Assembly: GCA_021372515.1 (NCBI GenBank)
Contig: JAJFUG010000014.1
Coordinates: 1 to 46,106 of the forward strand
Reading direction: 5' to 3'
Source of the DNA: a bacterium
GTDB lineage: Bacteria; Gemmatimonadota; Glassbacteria; GWA2-58-10
Length of the DNA stretch: 46,106 nucleotides
Part shown: positions 1 through 8,900 of the stretch, piece after piece
How positions within the stretch are numbered: the first letter of the stretch is position 1
Layout: each line of letters starts with the position of its first letter
Position numbers and translations under genes: made by a program
Notes under the pieces: generated by a model
What the model was told of the DNA's origin: nothing
The model's input: only the letters and a program-made list of their open reading frames with translations
The model's database searches: none

Positions 1-516
1 GTTCACCATGTAATCCGGGTCGCCGAAGATTTCCAGTATCTCCGGGCTGTCCCAGGCATAGGAACTCACCTCGCCGCGCACGTAGAGCATGTCGATCAGG
101 TGGCTCATGTTGGGTACGCCCGCGCCGGTGCGGCGGGCCAGCTCGGTCTCGGCGATATCCAGCCCCCGCGCGCGCAGGTCATCCAGCACCGAGGCCATGA
201 AACTCCAGGAACGCTCGCGCAGCCCGTTCAGGTAATGGATAAGGGCGTTGTCCTCGGTATCGATGAAATAGCCCAGGATATGGTAACGCTCGCGGGTGGT
301 CAACTCCACGGCGGGTACAATCCGCAGGCCCATCAGCTCGCCGGCGCGCAAGCCATCCGGCACCGAGGCCAACGTGTCATGGTCCGATATGGCGATGGCT
401 TTCATGCCGCGCACGCAGGCGCTGAAGGCTAATATCTCGGGAAGATAGCCTCCATCCGAGGCCATGGTGTGCACATGAAGGTCGCAGGGGTAGCCTGGAC
501 TTTCGAATCTGGGCAT
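1..516 (-). CDS. PHP-domain phosphoesterase (3' end cut by window edge)
   Basis: The first 172 codons of a gene that runs off the left edge are visible. Near the N-terminus (about residues 11-19) is the PHP signature DLHVHTMASDG, followed by AISDHDT and a VELTT segment. These His/Asp residues bind the metal cluster in PHP phosphoesterases such as histidinol phosphatase-like and RNase AM-like proteins. The ATG at 516 is preceded by a purine-rich GGGAGAAAG, so the start is well supported. It is transcribed divergently from the MTHFR gene and has its own near-consensus promoter at 582-610. The exact substrate cannot be told from the fragment; a TrpH/YciV-like 5'-3' nuclease is one option because of the compact PHP N-terminus. 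No signal peptide, so the protein is probably cytoplasmic. Confidence 0.85.
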   Translation of the reverse strand, partial: MPRFESPGYPCDLHVHTMASDGGYLPEILAFSACVRGMKAIAISDHDTLASVPDGLRAGELMGLRIVPAVELTTRERYHILGYFIDTEDNALIHYLNGLRERSWSFMASVLDDLRARGLDIAETELARRTGAGVPNMSHLIDMLYVRGEVSSYAWDSPEILEIFGDPDYMVN

Positions 517-557
517 CCGCTCGTCTTTCTCCCTTGTTCCCGGGTCATCCGGTCCAG

Positions 558-586
558 TTGCCAATTTCTTACGGCTCTGTTATTAT
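558..586 (+). promoter_or_regulatory. possible promoter for the MTHFR gene
   Basis: TTGCCA (558-563) and TATTAT (581-586) are spaced by 17 bp on the plus strand. The -10 overlaps the -10 of the divergent PHP promoter, so transcription of the two genes may interfere. The match is moderate and the distance to the start at 723 is about 130 bp. Confidence 0.3.
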
Positions 587-610
587 AATTTTCTGTCGGG
601 GCAGTGTCAA
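582..610 (-). promoter_or_regulatory. sigma70-type promoter for the PHP gene
   Basis: On the minus strand, TTGACA (605-610) and TATAAT (582-587) are separated by 17 bp, a perfect consensus match. It lies 66 bp upstream of the PHP start codon at 516. Confidence 0.75.
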
Positions 611-722
611 CGACGCTCCGGCCGAGTGGCCGTCAGAGGCAGGTCCTGTAACGAGTCGCCGTAATGCGGGGTTTCCTGGGTCAGGGGTTGTCGCCTCAAA
701 TTGTCCCCAAAGAGAGGGTGCA

Positions 723-2267
723 ATGGAGAACAGGTTCAAGACCCGGCTTAGCGAGGAAGGCTCTTTCGTGATCTCGGTGGAGCTGGTGCCCACCCGTGGC
801 CTGATGCGCAAGGATTTCAGCGAACTGATCGCTTTCACCGAGGCGGCGGTGGCCTACGGGAAAATAGACGCGCTCAGCCTGACCGACAACCCCGGCGGCA
901 ACCCACGCCTGTCTCCGGACGTGCTGGGCATGGACGTGCTGTTCCGGGGCATGAGCCCGCTGGTGCACCTGACCTGCAAGGACAACAACCGCAACGGCCT
1001 GGAAAGCCGCGCTTTCCAGCTCAACCGCATGGGCGTGCAGAATGTGCTGGCCCTGACCGGGGACTACCCGGTGGACGGGTTCCACGGGGTGGCCAAGCCC
1101 TCGTTCGACCTGGACTCGGTGGGCCTGGTGCGGATGCTCCAGGACATGAACCAGGGGCTGGAGGTGCAGGTGCGGCCCGGCAAGTTCCAGACCCTCGACC
1201 CGACTGATTTTTACATCGGGGCGAGTGTTTCGCCGTTCAAGCGCCACCGCGCCGAGCTTCTGGGCCAGTTCATCAAGCTGGAGAAGAAAGTGCGCAACGG
1301 CGCCCGGTTCATTATCACCCAGTTGGGCTACGATATGCGCAAGTTCGACGAGTTGCTGCGCTACATGCACCTGCGCGGCCTGGACGCGCCGGTGCTGGGC
1401 AATGTCTACGTGCCGCACCGGATTGTCTCGCGGATCATGAGCGAAAACCAGGTCCCCGGCTGCGTGGTCACCCCGAAAATGCTCGAATGGGTGAACAGCC
1501 ACGCCGCCGACTCGGACAAGGGCAAGGCCGCTTTTCTGGAGTTCGCCGCCAGGCAGGTGGCCGCGCTCAAGGGGCTGGGCTACCGCGGGGCGCATATCGG
1601 CGGGTTCGGCCTGTCGTTCAAGGATGTCTGCACGGTGATCGACCTGAGCGCGCAGATGGAGTCGCAGTGGCGCGAGGCGGCCCGTGAGATCCAGTACCCG
1701 CAGCCGGATGAGTGCTATTTCTTCCAGCGTGACGAGGAAACCGGCATGAGCAGCGACACGCTCTCCCCGCTCTCGGAGCGGGACCGCCGCGACGGCACGC
1801 GGGTCAACTACACGTTCATGAAACTGGTCCACGGCAGTTTTTTCGAGCCGAGTGGCGCCGGGTTCCGTCTGGCCCGCGGGGTCTGCTCTTGTGTGGATCG
1901 CAGCCAGGGGGCGGCCAAAGCCTTCGAGACCCTGGAGCGCGGGATCAAGTGGCTGGTCAACCGCTGCCAGGGCTGCGGTGACTGTTCCCTGGCCGAGCTG
2001 GCCTTTCTCTGCCCGGAGGACGGTTGCCCGAAAGGGATGCGCAACGGCCCCTGCGGGGGGTCGTCCGACGGGGTCTGCGAGAGGAAAGACCGCAAGTGTT
2101 TCTGGTTCCGGGTGATCAAGCGTCTGGACAAGGATGGCGGCCTGGACAGCGTGCGCTCCCACGAGCCTGTCTACCGTAACGCCGCGCTCAAGGACAGCTC
2201 CTCCTGGCTCAACTACTACCTGGGGCGCGACCATGCCAGGCTGACAGAAGAGGACAAGAAGGCATAG
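723..2267 (+). CDS. methylenetetrahydrofolate reductase fused to a Cys-rich MetV-type C-terminal domain
   Basis: A 514-aa protein. Residues 1 to about 330 are a MetF-like TIM barrel: the general acid Glu of ISVELVP (E20), the folate/FAD-contacting LTCKDNNRNG and LALTGD segments, and FIITQLGYD are all present. Residues about 387-458 hold ten cysteines in CSC, RCQGCGDC, LCPEDGC, GPCGG and RKC arrangements, as in the MTHFR C-terminal (MetV) domain of acetogens, which binds zinc or iron-sulfur. The expected reaction is interconversion of 5,10-methylene-THF and 5-methyl-THF in the cytoplasm. The start is ATG 723 behind AGAGAGG; an upstream in-frame ATG at 534 lies in the promoter region and is less likely. 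Formate-THF ligase is encoded at 21687, so both genes serve C1-folate metabolism. The electron donor is not evident. Confidence 0.9.
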   Translation: MENRFKTRLSEEGSFVISVELVPTRGLMRKDFSELIAFTEAAVAYGKIDALSLTDNPGGNPRLSPDVLGMDVLFRGMSPLVHLTCKDNNRNGLESRAFQLNRMGVQNVLALTGDYPVDGFHGVAKPSFDLDSVGLVRMLQDMNQGLEVQVRPGKFQTLDPTDFYIGASVSPFKRHRAELLGQFIKLEKKVRNGARFIITQLGYDMRKFDELLRYMHLRGLDAPVLGNVYVPHRIVSRIMSENQVPGCVVTPKMLEWVNSHAADSDKGKAAFLEFAARQVAALKGLGYRGAHIGGFGLSFKDVCTVIDLSAQMESQWREAAREIQYPQPDECYFFQRDEETGMSSDTLSPLSERDRRDGTRVNYTFMKLVHGSFFEPSGAGFRLARGVCSCVDRSQGAAKAFETLERGIKWLVNRCQGCGDCSLAELAFLCPEDGCPKGMRNGPCGGSSDGVCERKDRKCFWFRVIKRLDKDGGLDSVRSHEPVYRNAALKDSSSWLNYYLGRDHARLTEEDKKA

Positions 2268-2282
2268 GGTCCTTCTTGTCCT
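2251..2282 (+). terminator. 12-bp hairpin spanning the MTHFR stop codon
   Basis: AGGACAAGAAGG (2251-2262) is exactly complementary to CCTTCTTGTCCT (2271-2282), with an 8-nt loop that contains the TAG stop codon. There is no U-tract after it, so it may be a processing or weak termination structure rather than a classical terminator. Confidence 0.4.
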
Positions 2283-2359
2283 AAACGAAAAACACTTGAA
2301 AAGTCGGAGAAAAGCGAGAATATTATTCGTCCACCAAACTAACCAAAGGGGTCCAAGCC

Positions 2360-4195
2360 ATGAAACCGTGGACGAAACTGTACGCCTTCATTTGCATGGT
2401 CATTTTCTGCGCCAGCGCCCAGGCTGTTCCGCCGGACAGCCTTGTAACCGTACCGGCGGCCAACTTTCGCGCAACCGACTGGCTCACCGGCGTTCCGCTG
2501 GAAGTTTCGATCGACGAGTTCAGGCTTGCCAGAACCGAAACCACACAGAGGGAATTTCAGGCCGTAATGGGCTACAATCCCTCCAGCCACCTGGGGCCGG
2601 ACCTGCCGGTGGAGAGCGTGAGCTGGTGGGAGGCGATCGGCTACTGCAACCGGAAAAGCATTCAGGAAGGGCTGGAGCCGTGTTACGACCTGACAACCGG
2701 CGAGTGTGATTTCAGCCGTAACGGCTACCGCCTCCCCACCGAGGCCGAGTGGGACCTGGCTGACAGCAGCCTCACAGCCTGGCCGGCCGAACAGATCAAC
2801 AGTCACGCCAACCTCGGCTCGGACAATATGGAAGACATCCCCTGGCTGATGAAAGACCTCAAGGAAAAGGCGACCCGTGCGGTGGGCAGCTACGAGCCGA
2901 ACGTATTCGGTTTGTACGACATGCTCGGCAATGTCTGGGAATGGTGCAACGATTACAACTACAACCCGACCCGGTTTTCCGCCCAGCCGGTGACAAATCC
3001 GCAAGGCCCCGGCTGGAGCCCGGAGCGGGTTATCCGCGGCGGCTCGTTTTTCACCACCACCAGTTTCTGGAACTGGGGTTTCCGCTCCTGTTTCGAACCG
3101 GACAGAAAAAGCCGCTACACAGGTTTCAGGGTGGCGCGCACCTCCCCCGGCCGCGGCGCCCACAAGGCGCCAGTCGACGAGAGCAAGTGGCTGGAACCCT
3201 ACTATAAAGTCCCGCCCAAGTACGAGAACAACACGGGCGGGCTGTCCTCCCTGATTGTCGACGACAAAGGCAAGACAATCACCACGCTCGACCAGTGGCA
3301 GGCTAAAAAGAAACTGCTGCATGACAAGTGGATGAAAATCATCGGCACGCTGCCGGTTGTCCCTCCAGAGCCGACTGTGCGAATCATCCGCACCTTCGAG
3401 GAGGACATCTACACCGGCTATCTGATGCAGCTGCAGGTGGAGCCGGACTACTGGGAAGAGATATACCTTATGATTCCGAACCGCCCGTTGGCCAAACCCG
3501 CACCAGTGGTGATAGTGCCGTTTTACGACGTGGGCACCCCGGCCGGAAAGCACCTGGGCGGCAGACGGTTCACGGCGATGAGCGTGCGCTCGTTCGCCTA
3601 CATGGCGGTGCAGCGTGGGATGATCGCGGTTTCGATCCGCTGGTTCGGCGAAAGCTACGGTGAAAACTACGCGGAATCGATCGGCAACCTGAGAGCCAAA
3701 TACCCAAATCTGAGCGGCATGGGCAAGTGGGTCTGGGATTCGCAGCGTCTGGTGGATTATCTCTGCACCCGTCCGGATGTGGACAAAAACCGGATCGGCA
3801 TTGTCGGCCATTCCCTCGGGGCGATGGTGTCGCTGTACGCGGCGGCGTTCGATGAGCGGATCGCCGTGGTGACCGCCTCAGAGCCAGGCCTCGGCCTTCA
3901 CGCCTCGGATTTCGAACACTTTTTCTACCTGGACGCCTCGGTCCGCGGCTGGGACAAGGCCACCGAACACCATGAGCTGCTGGCCCTGATCGCCCCGCGC
4001 CCGTTCCTGCTGATCGCGGGCAACGAGGCGGACAAGGACGAAAGCGTGTTCCTGATCAACGCCGCGCGCGAGGTCTACTCTCTGTACGGCAAGCCACGCT
4101 ATATCGGGTTTTTCAACCATGCGGCCGGACATACCCCCACTCCCGAGGCGGTGGGCCTTGGAATGGAGTGGCTGAGGCATTTTCTGGAGAAATAG
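2360..4195 (+). CDS. secreted SUMF1/FGE-like domain fused to an alpha/beta hydrolase
   Basis: A 611-aa protein with a Sec signal peptide (residues 1-22, ending SAQA). Residues about 25-260 are a SUMF1/formylglycine-generating-enzyme-type fold: GYRLPTEAEWDLA, YDMLGNVWEWCNDY, VIRGGSF and TGFRVAR. The paired active-site cysteines of true FGE are absent from the RGGSF region, so it is more likely a binding or structural domain. Residues about 330-611 are an alpha/beta hydrolase of the acetyl-xylan-esterase/dienelactone-hydrolase type. It has the nucleophile elbow GHSLG (Ser485), a candidate acid in the NEADKD segment (about 555-560) and the catalytic His591 in AAGHTP. I infer an extracytoplasmic esterase acting on a carbohydrate ester, with the SUMF1 part aiding binding. 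It ends at a strong terminator shared with the convergent gene. Confidence 0.85.
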   Translation: MKPWTKLYAFICMVIFCASAQAVPPDSLVTVPAANFRATDWLTGVPLEVSIDEFRLARTETTQREFQAVMGYNPSSHLGPDLPVESVSWWEAIGYCNRKSIQEGLEPCYDLTTGECDFSRNGYRLPTEAEWDLADSSLTAWPAEQINSHANLGSDNMEDIPWLMKDLKEKATRAVGSYEPNVFGLYDMLGNVWEWCNDYNYNPTRFSAQPVTNPQGPGWSPERVIRGGSFFTTTSFWNWGFRSCFEPDRKSRYTGFRVARTSPGRGAHKAPVDESKWLEPYYKVPPKYENNTGGLSSLIVDDKGKTITTLDQWQAKKKLLHDKWMKIIGTLPVVPPEPTVRIIRTFEEDIYTGYLMQLQVEPDYWEEIYLMIPNRPLAKPAPVVIVPFYDVGTPAGKHLGGRRFTAMSVRSFAYMAVQRGMIAVSIRWFGESYGENYAESIGNLRAKYPNLSGMGKWVWDSQRLVDYLCTRPDVDKNRIGIVGHSLGAMVSLYAAAFDERIAVVTASEPGLGLHASDFEHFFYLDASVRGWDKATEHHELLALIAPRPFLLIAGNEADKDESVFLINAAREVYSLYGKPRYIGFFNHAAGHTPTPEAVGLGMEWLRHFLEK

Positions 4196-4206
4196 GCCTG
4201 AAACGG

Positions 4207-4239
4207 AAAGGGGGTGGGTTGCGAACCCACCCCCTTTTT
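4207..4239. terminator. bidirectional rho-independent terminator
   Basis: A 14-bp perfect stem (4207-4220 with 4224-4237) encloses a GCG loop and is flanked by AAA on one side and TTTTT on the other, so it can stop transcription from both converging genes. The following 100 bp before the next stop codon contain only a partial copy of the same C-rich arm and nothing else recognisable. Confidence 0.85.
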
Positions 4240-4343
4240 GCTACCCGCTGGAGCCACAGATTACACGGATCAATGCAGCGGTTTTGAAAACAAAATCTTT
4301 TGCAGGGGCACGACGCTCCGTAGCCGATAAAAAACCCACCCCC

Positions 4344-5774
4344 TCAGTTCTCCCCCGCTTTCCAGTCCAGCACCTTGATTTTCAGGTTCCCAATCAGGGG
4401 CAGAATCTCCACCTGACGCTCCATCTCGCCCGCGATCAGGCGCAGGTGTGCGGCATCCGCCGGGAGCTGGTCGAATACCGGGTCGACCGCCACCCAGGCG
4501 TGGCCCAGACGGCTCTCGCACCAGGCGTGGTAGTAGAACGCACCGTCCAGGTAGATAAGCCCCATCGCGATGCGGGTGGGCACCCCGGCCGCGCGGGCCA
4601 GGGAACAGAACAGCACCGCGAACTCGTTGCAGTCGCCCTTGCGGCTCTGAAGCACCTCCAGGGTGTTGGGCAGGCTGAAAGTCGGGCTGGCCGTGACATT
4701 TCGCTGCATCCAGGCCAGGATCGAGCGCAGGCGCGTAACCGGCGCGGCCGTGGTGTCGCAGACCTCGGGCAGGAGGGCTTTGACTTTAGGATGATCGCTC
4801 AGGATGAACTCGGAGGGCGCGAGCCAGGATTGTTCCGTTTCCGCGCTCAATGTGTCAGGCGCTGCACCCTCGGCCGGGTTGACCGTGATTGTCACCCGGG
4901 TCCCCACGGCTTTCTGCGGGCCGCTGTCCAGGTCCAGGCTGTCGTAGTCCAGGCCGTCAAGCTCCAGGCTTAGAGTTGTGAGCCGGCGCGGGGCGGGTAT
5001 CTCGCGGTCCGGGGTGACCGCCACCAGGCGCTGGATGTCCGGCCGCACCGACGTTCCCACATTCGCCAGGGCCCGGGCCGAGTCCTCCAGCTCCACCTGG
5101 TAACCCATGCCGCTGCGCTCGCGCAGGAGCTGGCCCCTGTCATCCAGCCAGGAGTCGACCCGCACTCCGCCCAGGTCCTGGTGCACACGCCAGGCCGTCA
5201 CCTCTCCCTCACCCCAGACAATCGGCTCGCGTCCGGCCACCTCGGCCTCCAGCTCCTGGGCCGACAGGGAGGAGGGATCGAACACCACCGCGCTGAACTT
5301 GCGTCCCTCCGCCACCGCCTCCCGGGCGAACAGCAGCCCCACGGTGCTGGGAAGCTGCGGCAGGCTGGGAAACGAGAGCGTGTCCCGGTGGGTCTCGCCG
5401 CCCATCTCCACGTTCAGCAGAAGGCAGGTGTCGCGGGCCTCGCCGGTCACGCCGAATTGGGTCTCGCGCCCGCTCAGGCTGAATGTGAAACGTTTCAGCT
5501 CCAGGCTGTCGCCGCTCAGCGAGAGCATGCGGGTCTCCACCGATTCGGGTTTGCCCAGCATGGAGAACTCCAGGTGGCTTATGTCCCGCACCGCGATCCC
5601 GCTGTCGGCGCGGCTCACCACCGTATGCGACCAGCCGATTTTCTGACCTTTCAGGTAGATGCCGTACCAGGAATCATCCGCAATCTGAGCGGCCCGCGCG
5701 CTCCCGGCCACTGCAAGCGCCAGGAGCAGAACGGAGATAAAAAGCCTCGATTTGTTTTTCTCCACGTTTCTCAC
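4344..5774 (-). CDS. exported transglutaminase-like (papain-fold) protein
   Basis: A 476-aa protein starting at GTG 5774, preceded by GAAGGG. It has a signal peptide (hydrophobic ISVLLLALAVAG, cleavage after SARA at about residue 28). The middle is beta-rich and unassigned. The C-terminal third is a transglutaminase-like domain with an intact triad: Cys382 in RKGDCNEFA, His416 in YYHAW and Asp431 in AVDPVFDQ. Bacterial members of this family act as cysteine peptidases, deamidases or crosslinkers, and the partner here is unknown. It is convergent with the hydrolase gene and lies downstream of the GH38 gene on the same strand, separated by a palindromic repeat, so co-transcription with the mannosidase is possible but not required. 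Confidence 0.85.
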   Translation of the reverse strand: MRNVEKNKSRLFISVLLLALAVAGSARAAQIADDSWYGIYLKGQKIGWSHTVVSRADSGIAVRDISHLEFSMLGKPESVETRMLSLSGDSLELKRFTFSLSGRETQFGVTGEARDTCLLLNVEMGGETHRDTLSFPSLPQLPSTVGLLFAREAVAEGRKFSAVVFDPSSLSAQELEAEVAGREPIVWGEGEVTAWRVHQDLGGVRVDSWLDDRGQLLRERSGMGYQVELEDSARALANVGTSVRPDIQRLVAVTPDREIPAPRRLTTLSLELDGLDYDSLDLDSGPQKAVGTRVTITVNPAEGAAPDTLSAETEQSWLAPSEFILSDHPKVKALLPEVCDTTAAPVTRLRSILAWMQRNVTASPTFSLPNTLEVLQSRKGDCNEFAVLFCSLARAAGVPTRIAMGLIYLDGAFYYHAWCESRLGHAWVAVDPVFDQLPADAAHLRLIAGEMERQVEILPLIGNLKIKVLDWKAGEN

Positions 5775-5841
5775 TGAGATATATTCCCTTCCTCTATAAT
5801 CCCCAGGACTCTCATGCAGCTAACACATGGGATACCGTAAT

Positions 5842-5870
5842 GTAGGGGAGGGTTTTAAACCCTCCCCTAC
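5842..5870. repeat. intergenic palindrome, GTAGGGG family (GGGTTT core)
   Basis: A 29-nt perfect hairpin with 14-bp arms (GTAGGGGAGGGTTT and its complement) and a 1-nt loop. It sits between the GH38 and transglutaminase genes. It belongs to the dispersed family listed at 17297, 23414, 29015, 41101, 42206, 42259 and 42323. Confidence 0.85.
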
Positions 5871-5908
5871 GTTTGGACTCGCGGGTCATTGCCTCATTCA
5901 ATTTTTAT

Positions 5909-8900
5909 CTACTGCGCTACTCCCGGAAGCGTGGGAGTCCTGAAATACACCCGTATCGTGCGGCTCTCGAACGGCCCCAGGTCGAACGAGACTTTCCCGC
6001 CGCTCAGGGCCAGCTCCGCGCCCGGCTCCTCCAGGGGTGAGCATGTGCAGGCCCGCACCGCTCCCGGTGGCAGGTTGACCTCCGCCCGGCAGGCCTTGCC
6101 CGTGGACTCATAGCAGCGTAACACGAAACCGTCACCGTCCTCGGCCGCCTTGAACGCGCCCAGTTCCACCTGCGCGGGCGAAACAGAGAGGAACCCGGCC
6201 TGGTCACCCGGCAGACGGCCCGGATGGTTCACCCCGCAGTGGAACAGCAGCGGCGTGCAGTATTCAGCGGCGCGCTGCACTGTGGCCGCCTCGCGCCAGT
6301 CGCCCGCGTGCGGGTAGATCGCGTAGGTTATCTCGTGCGAGCCGCGGTCCGCTGAGGGGTCGGGCCAGAGCGGAGATTTGAGCAGGGTCAGTCGCAGACG
6401 GCCGCCCTCGGTGTCGTAGCCATATTTGGAGCGGCTCAGAAGGCTCACCCCGAAAGCGCCCTCGCTCAGGTCGGCCCAGCGCAGGCCCGGCACCTCGAAG
6501 CGTGCCCGGTCCCAGGAGTTGGCTCGTGTTGTAGGGCGGGCAATGGCCGCGCCGGGGGTCTCATAATAGGCGCTGTCCGACTTCACGTTCAGCTCCCAGG
6601 CGGTCTTGGCCAGCACCTGGTCCTCCCACCACTCGATCCGGCAGCGCACCTCCACCAGGGGCTCATCCCGGTACAGGCTGATCTCGGTGCTGAAAAAGGA
6701 GGACGGGAAACTGGTGGCCAGTTGTCTGCGCGGCTTGGTGGGGCCCAGGAAACTGCGCCGCACCCGCACCGTGGCCCGCACCGGCCCGCGCTCGACCACC
6801 TCGATTTTATCGGCTTTGTCCAGCTCCCAGCTCCGCCCAGTGTAGCCGATATTCCAGGCATCCCACTGGGCCGGACGGTCCTCGAAAAGCTGGATCAGGT
6901 TGCCGCGTCCGCCTTTGGATAGCACCTCGCGGCGGGCGCGCTTGTCGTAGAGGCGGATCACGTTCCCGCTCGCCGGGTCGAGTTCCAGGCGCAGGAGGCC
7001 GTTCTCGATCGCCCGCTCGCTCACGCTCAGCCCGGGGTCTCCGCCGGAGGCCATCCGCCGCTCCAGCAGCGTGCGCCGCAGACGGTAGACCTTATAGCCG
7101 GTGGCCGGAACCGCATTCGCCCGGAAAATCAGCCGGGCGGTGAGGCTGTCATCCTCCACAACCTGGCAGGGGACCTCAGTTCCATCCGGCCCGTAGAGCC
7201 GCACCCCGCGCAGCACCGCGCTCGGGGCCGTGTACTCCGCAGTCGAGCTGCGCAGCCAGGACAGGCTGTTGAACACGATCAGCGGCTCACCCTCCGGTCC
7301 CCGCGCGGTGTTCACCGCCGCCCCGATCCCGGAAAGCGCCACCTCGGTCGCATGAGCGCTCAAAGCCGCCGCCCGCTCGAACCCGGCCGCGGCATCCGTG
7401 TACACCGCCGCGATCCCACTGCCGGGCAGGATATCGTGCATCTGGTTGAACAGCACCTTTTTCCAGGCCTCGGTGAGCCGTGCGGCCGGATAAGCCGCGC
7501 CGGTCAGCAGGGCATCCAGGGCACAGACTGTCTCGGCGCTGGCGAGACCGCTTTCCAGGCGACGGTTGTACTCTTTCATTTTTGCCTGGCTGGTGTAGGT
7601 GCCGCGGTGGTATTCCAGATAAAGCTCGCTGTTCCACTCGGGAAGGCGCGCCAGCACAGAGTCCGGCAGGGCGGCCAGGTACTGGTCCATACGCCCGAAC
7701 TCCACCCGCGGGAACAGGGCCAGCGTGCGCAGGTGACGGGCCCGCTGCAGCATGTCCTCGTCCGGACCGCCGCCGTGGTCGCCGTAGCCGATCAGCACCG
7801 CCATGTTCCTCAGTCCCGTACCGGCCTCGAACTGCCGCAGGTCATCCAGCATCTGCTGCGGGTCGACCACATTCGTGTAGCCGCTGTAGGGCATGTAGAC
7901 CAGTATCCGGCTGTTGTCCGGCCCGCGCCACCAGAACAGGTGGTAGGGGAATATGTTGGTGTCGTTCCAGAGAAGTTTCTGGGTCACGAAAGCCCCGATC
8001 CCGCAGCGGCTGAAAAACTGCGGCATGTTCCAGTTGTAGCCGAACGAGTCCGGGTTCCAGCCCAGCTTGATCTCCTGGCCGAAATGCTCCTTGAAGTAGG
8101 CCTTGGCGTAGAGGATCTGCCGCATCCAGCTCTCCGGGCCGATCAGGTTGCAGTCCGGCTCGACCCACATCCCTCCGGCGATCTCCCAGCGGCCCTCCGC
8201 CACACGACGGCGGATGCGCTCGAAGGTGTCGGGGTAGTACTGGCGCATCCACTCGTAGAGCTGGGCCTGGCTCTGGGTGAAAGTCAGCTCCGGGTACTTG
8301 TCCATCAGGCCGAGCACGCTCTCGAACGTGTCGTGGGCCGCCTCCACGGTCTCGCGCCAGCGCCAGAGCCAGGCCAGGTCGATATGCGCGTTGGAGACCA
8401 GCCGCAGGGTGAACGAGTGCATGTAGGCTGTCAGTCGCGGCGCGGCGGCCACTGCCGCGTCCACCGAGCGGATGAAATCCGCCGGCCGGCCCTGCTCCAG
8501 CGCGGCATGGTCTATCCGCTCCAGGGCGCTCTCCAGCTCGTTGATCAGCTCCAGGCGCTGCGACTCTGTGCTGGAGGACAGGTCGGTCCCGGGGTCGCTC
8601 TCCAGTTGCATGGCCCGCTGGTGGGTGTCGCCGCTCAGCAGACGGTAGGCGGAGTAGAGCTGCACCCGCAGGTCGCGGGCCTTCTCCACCGCCGCCTCCC
8701 AGCCGGGCAGGGTCAGACGGGCCTCGCGGAAAGTGACTTTCTGATGTCGGGCGCTCAGGCGCAGGGCGACCAGATACTCCCGCCCCGGCTCGGCGGAGGC
8801 GGCAAGAGTCACCTTGTTCTCACCCGCTTTCAGCCTGGCCGACGGCTTGCCGTCCACATACAGGGTCCCGTCCGAAAGAACGGTGAGGCTCAGTTCCACC

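Noticed and set aside
2360-3150. SUMF1-like domain as a sulfatase-activating formylglycine-generating enzyme
   Set aside because: The active-site cysteine pair of FGE is missing after RGGSF and no sulfatase gene is nearby.
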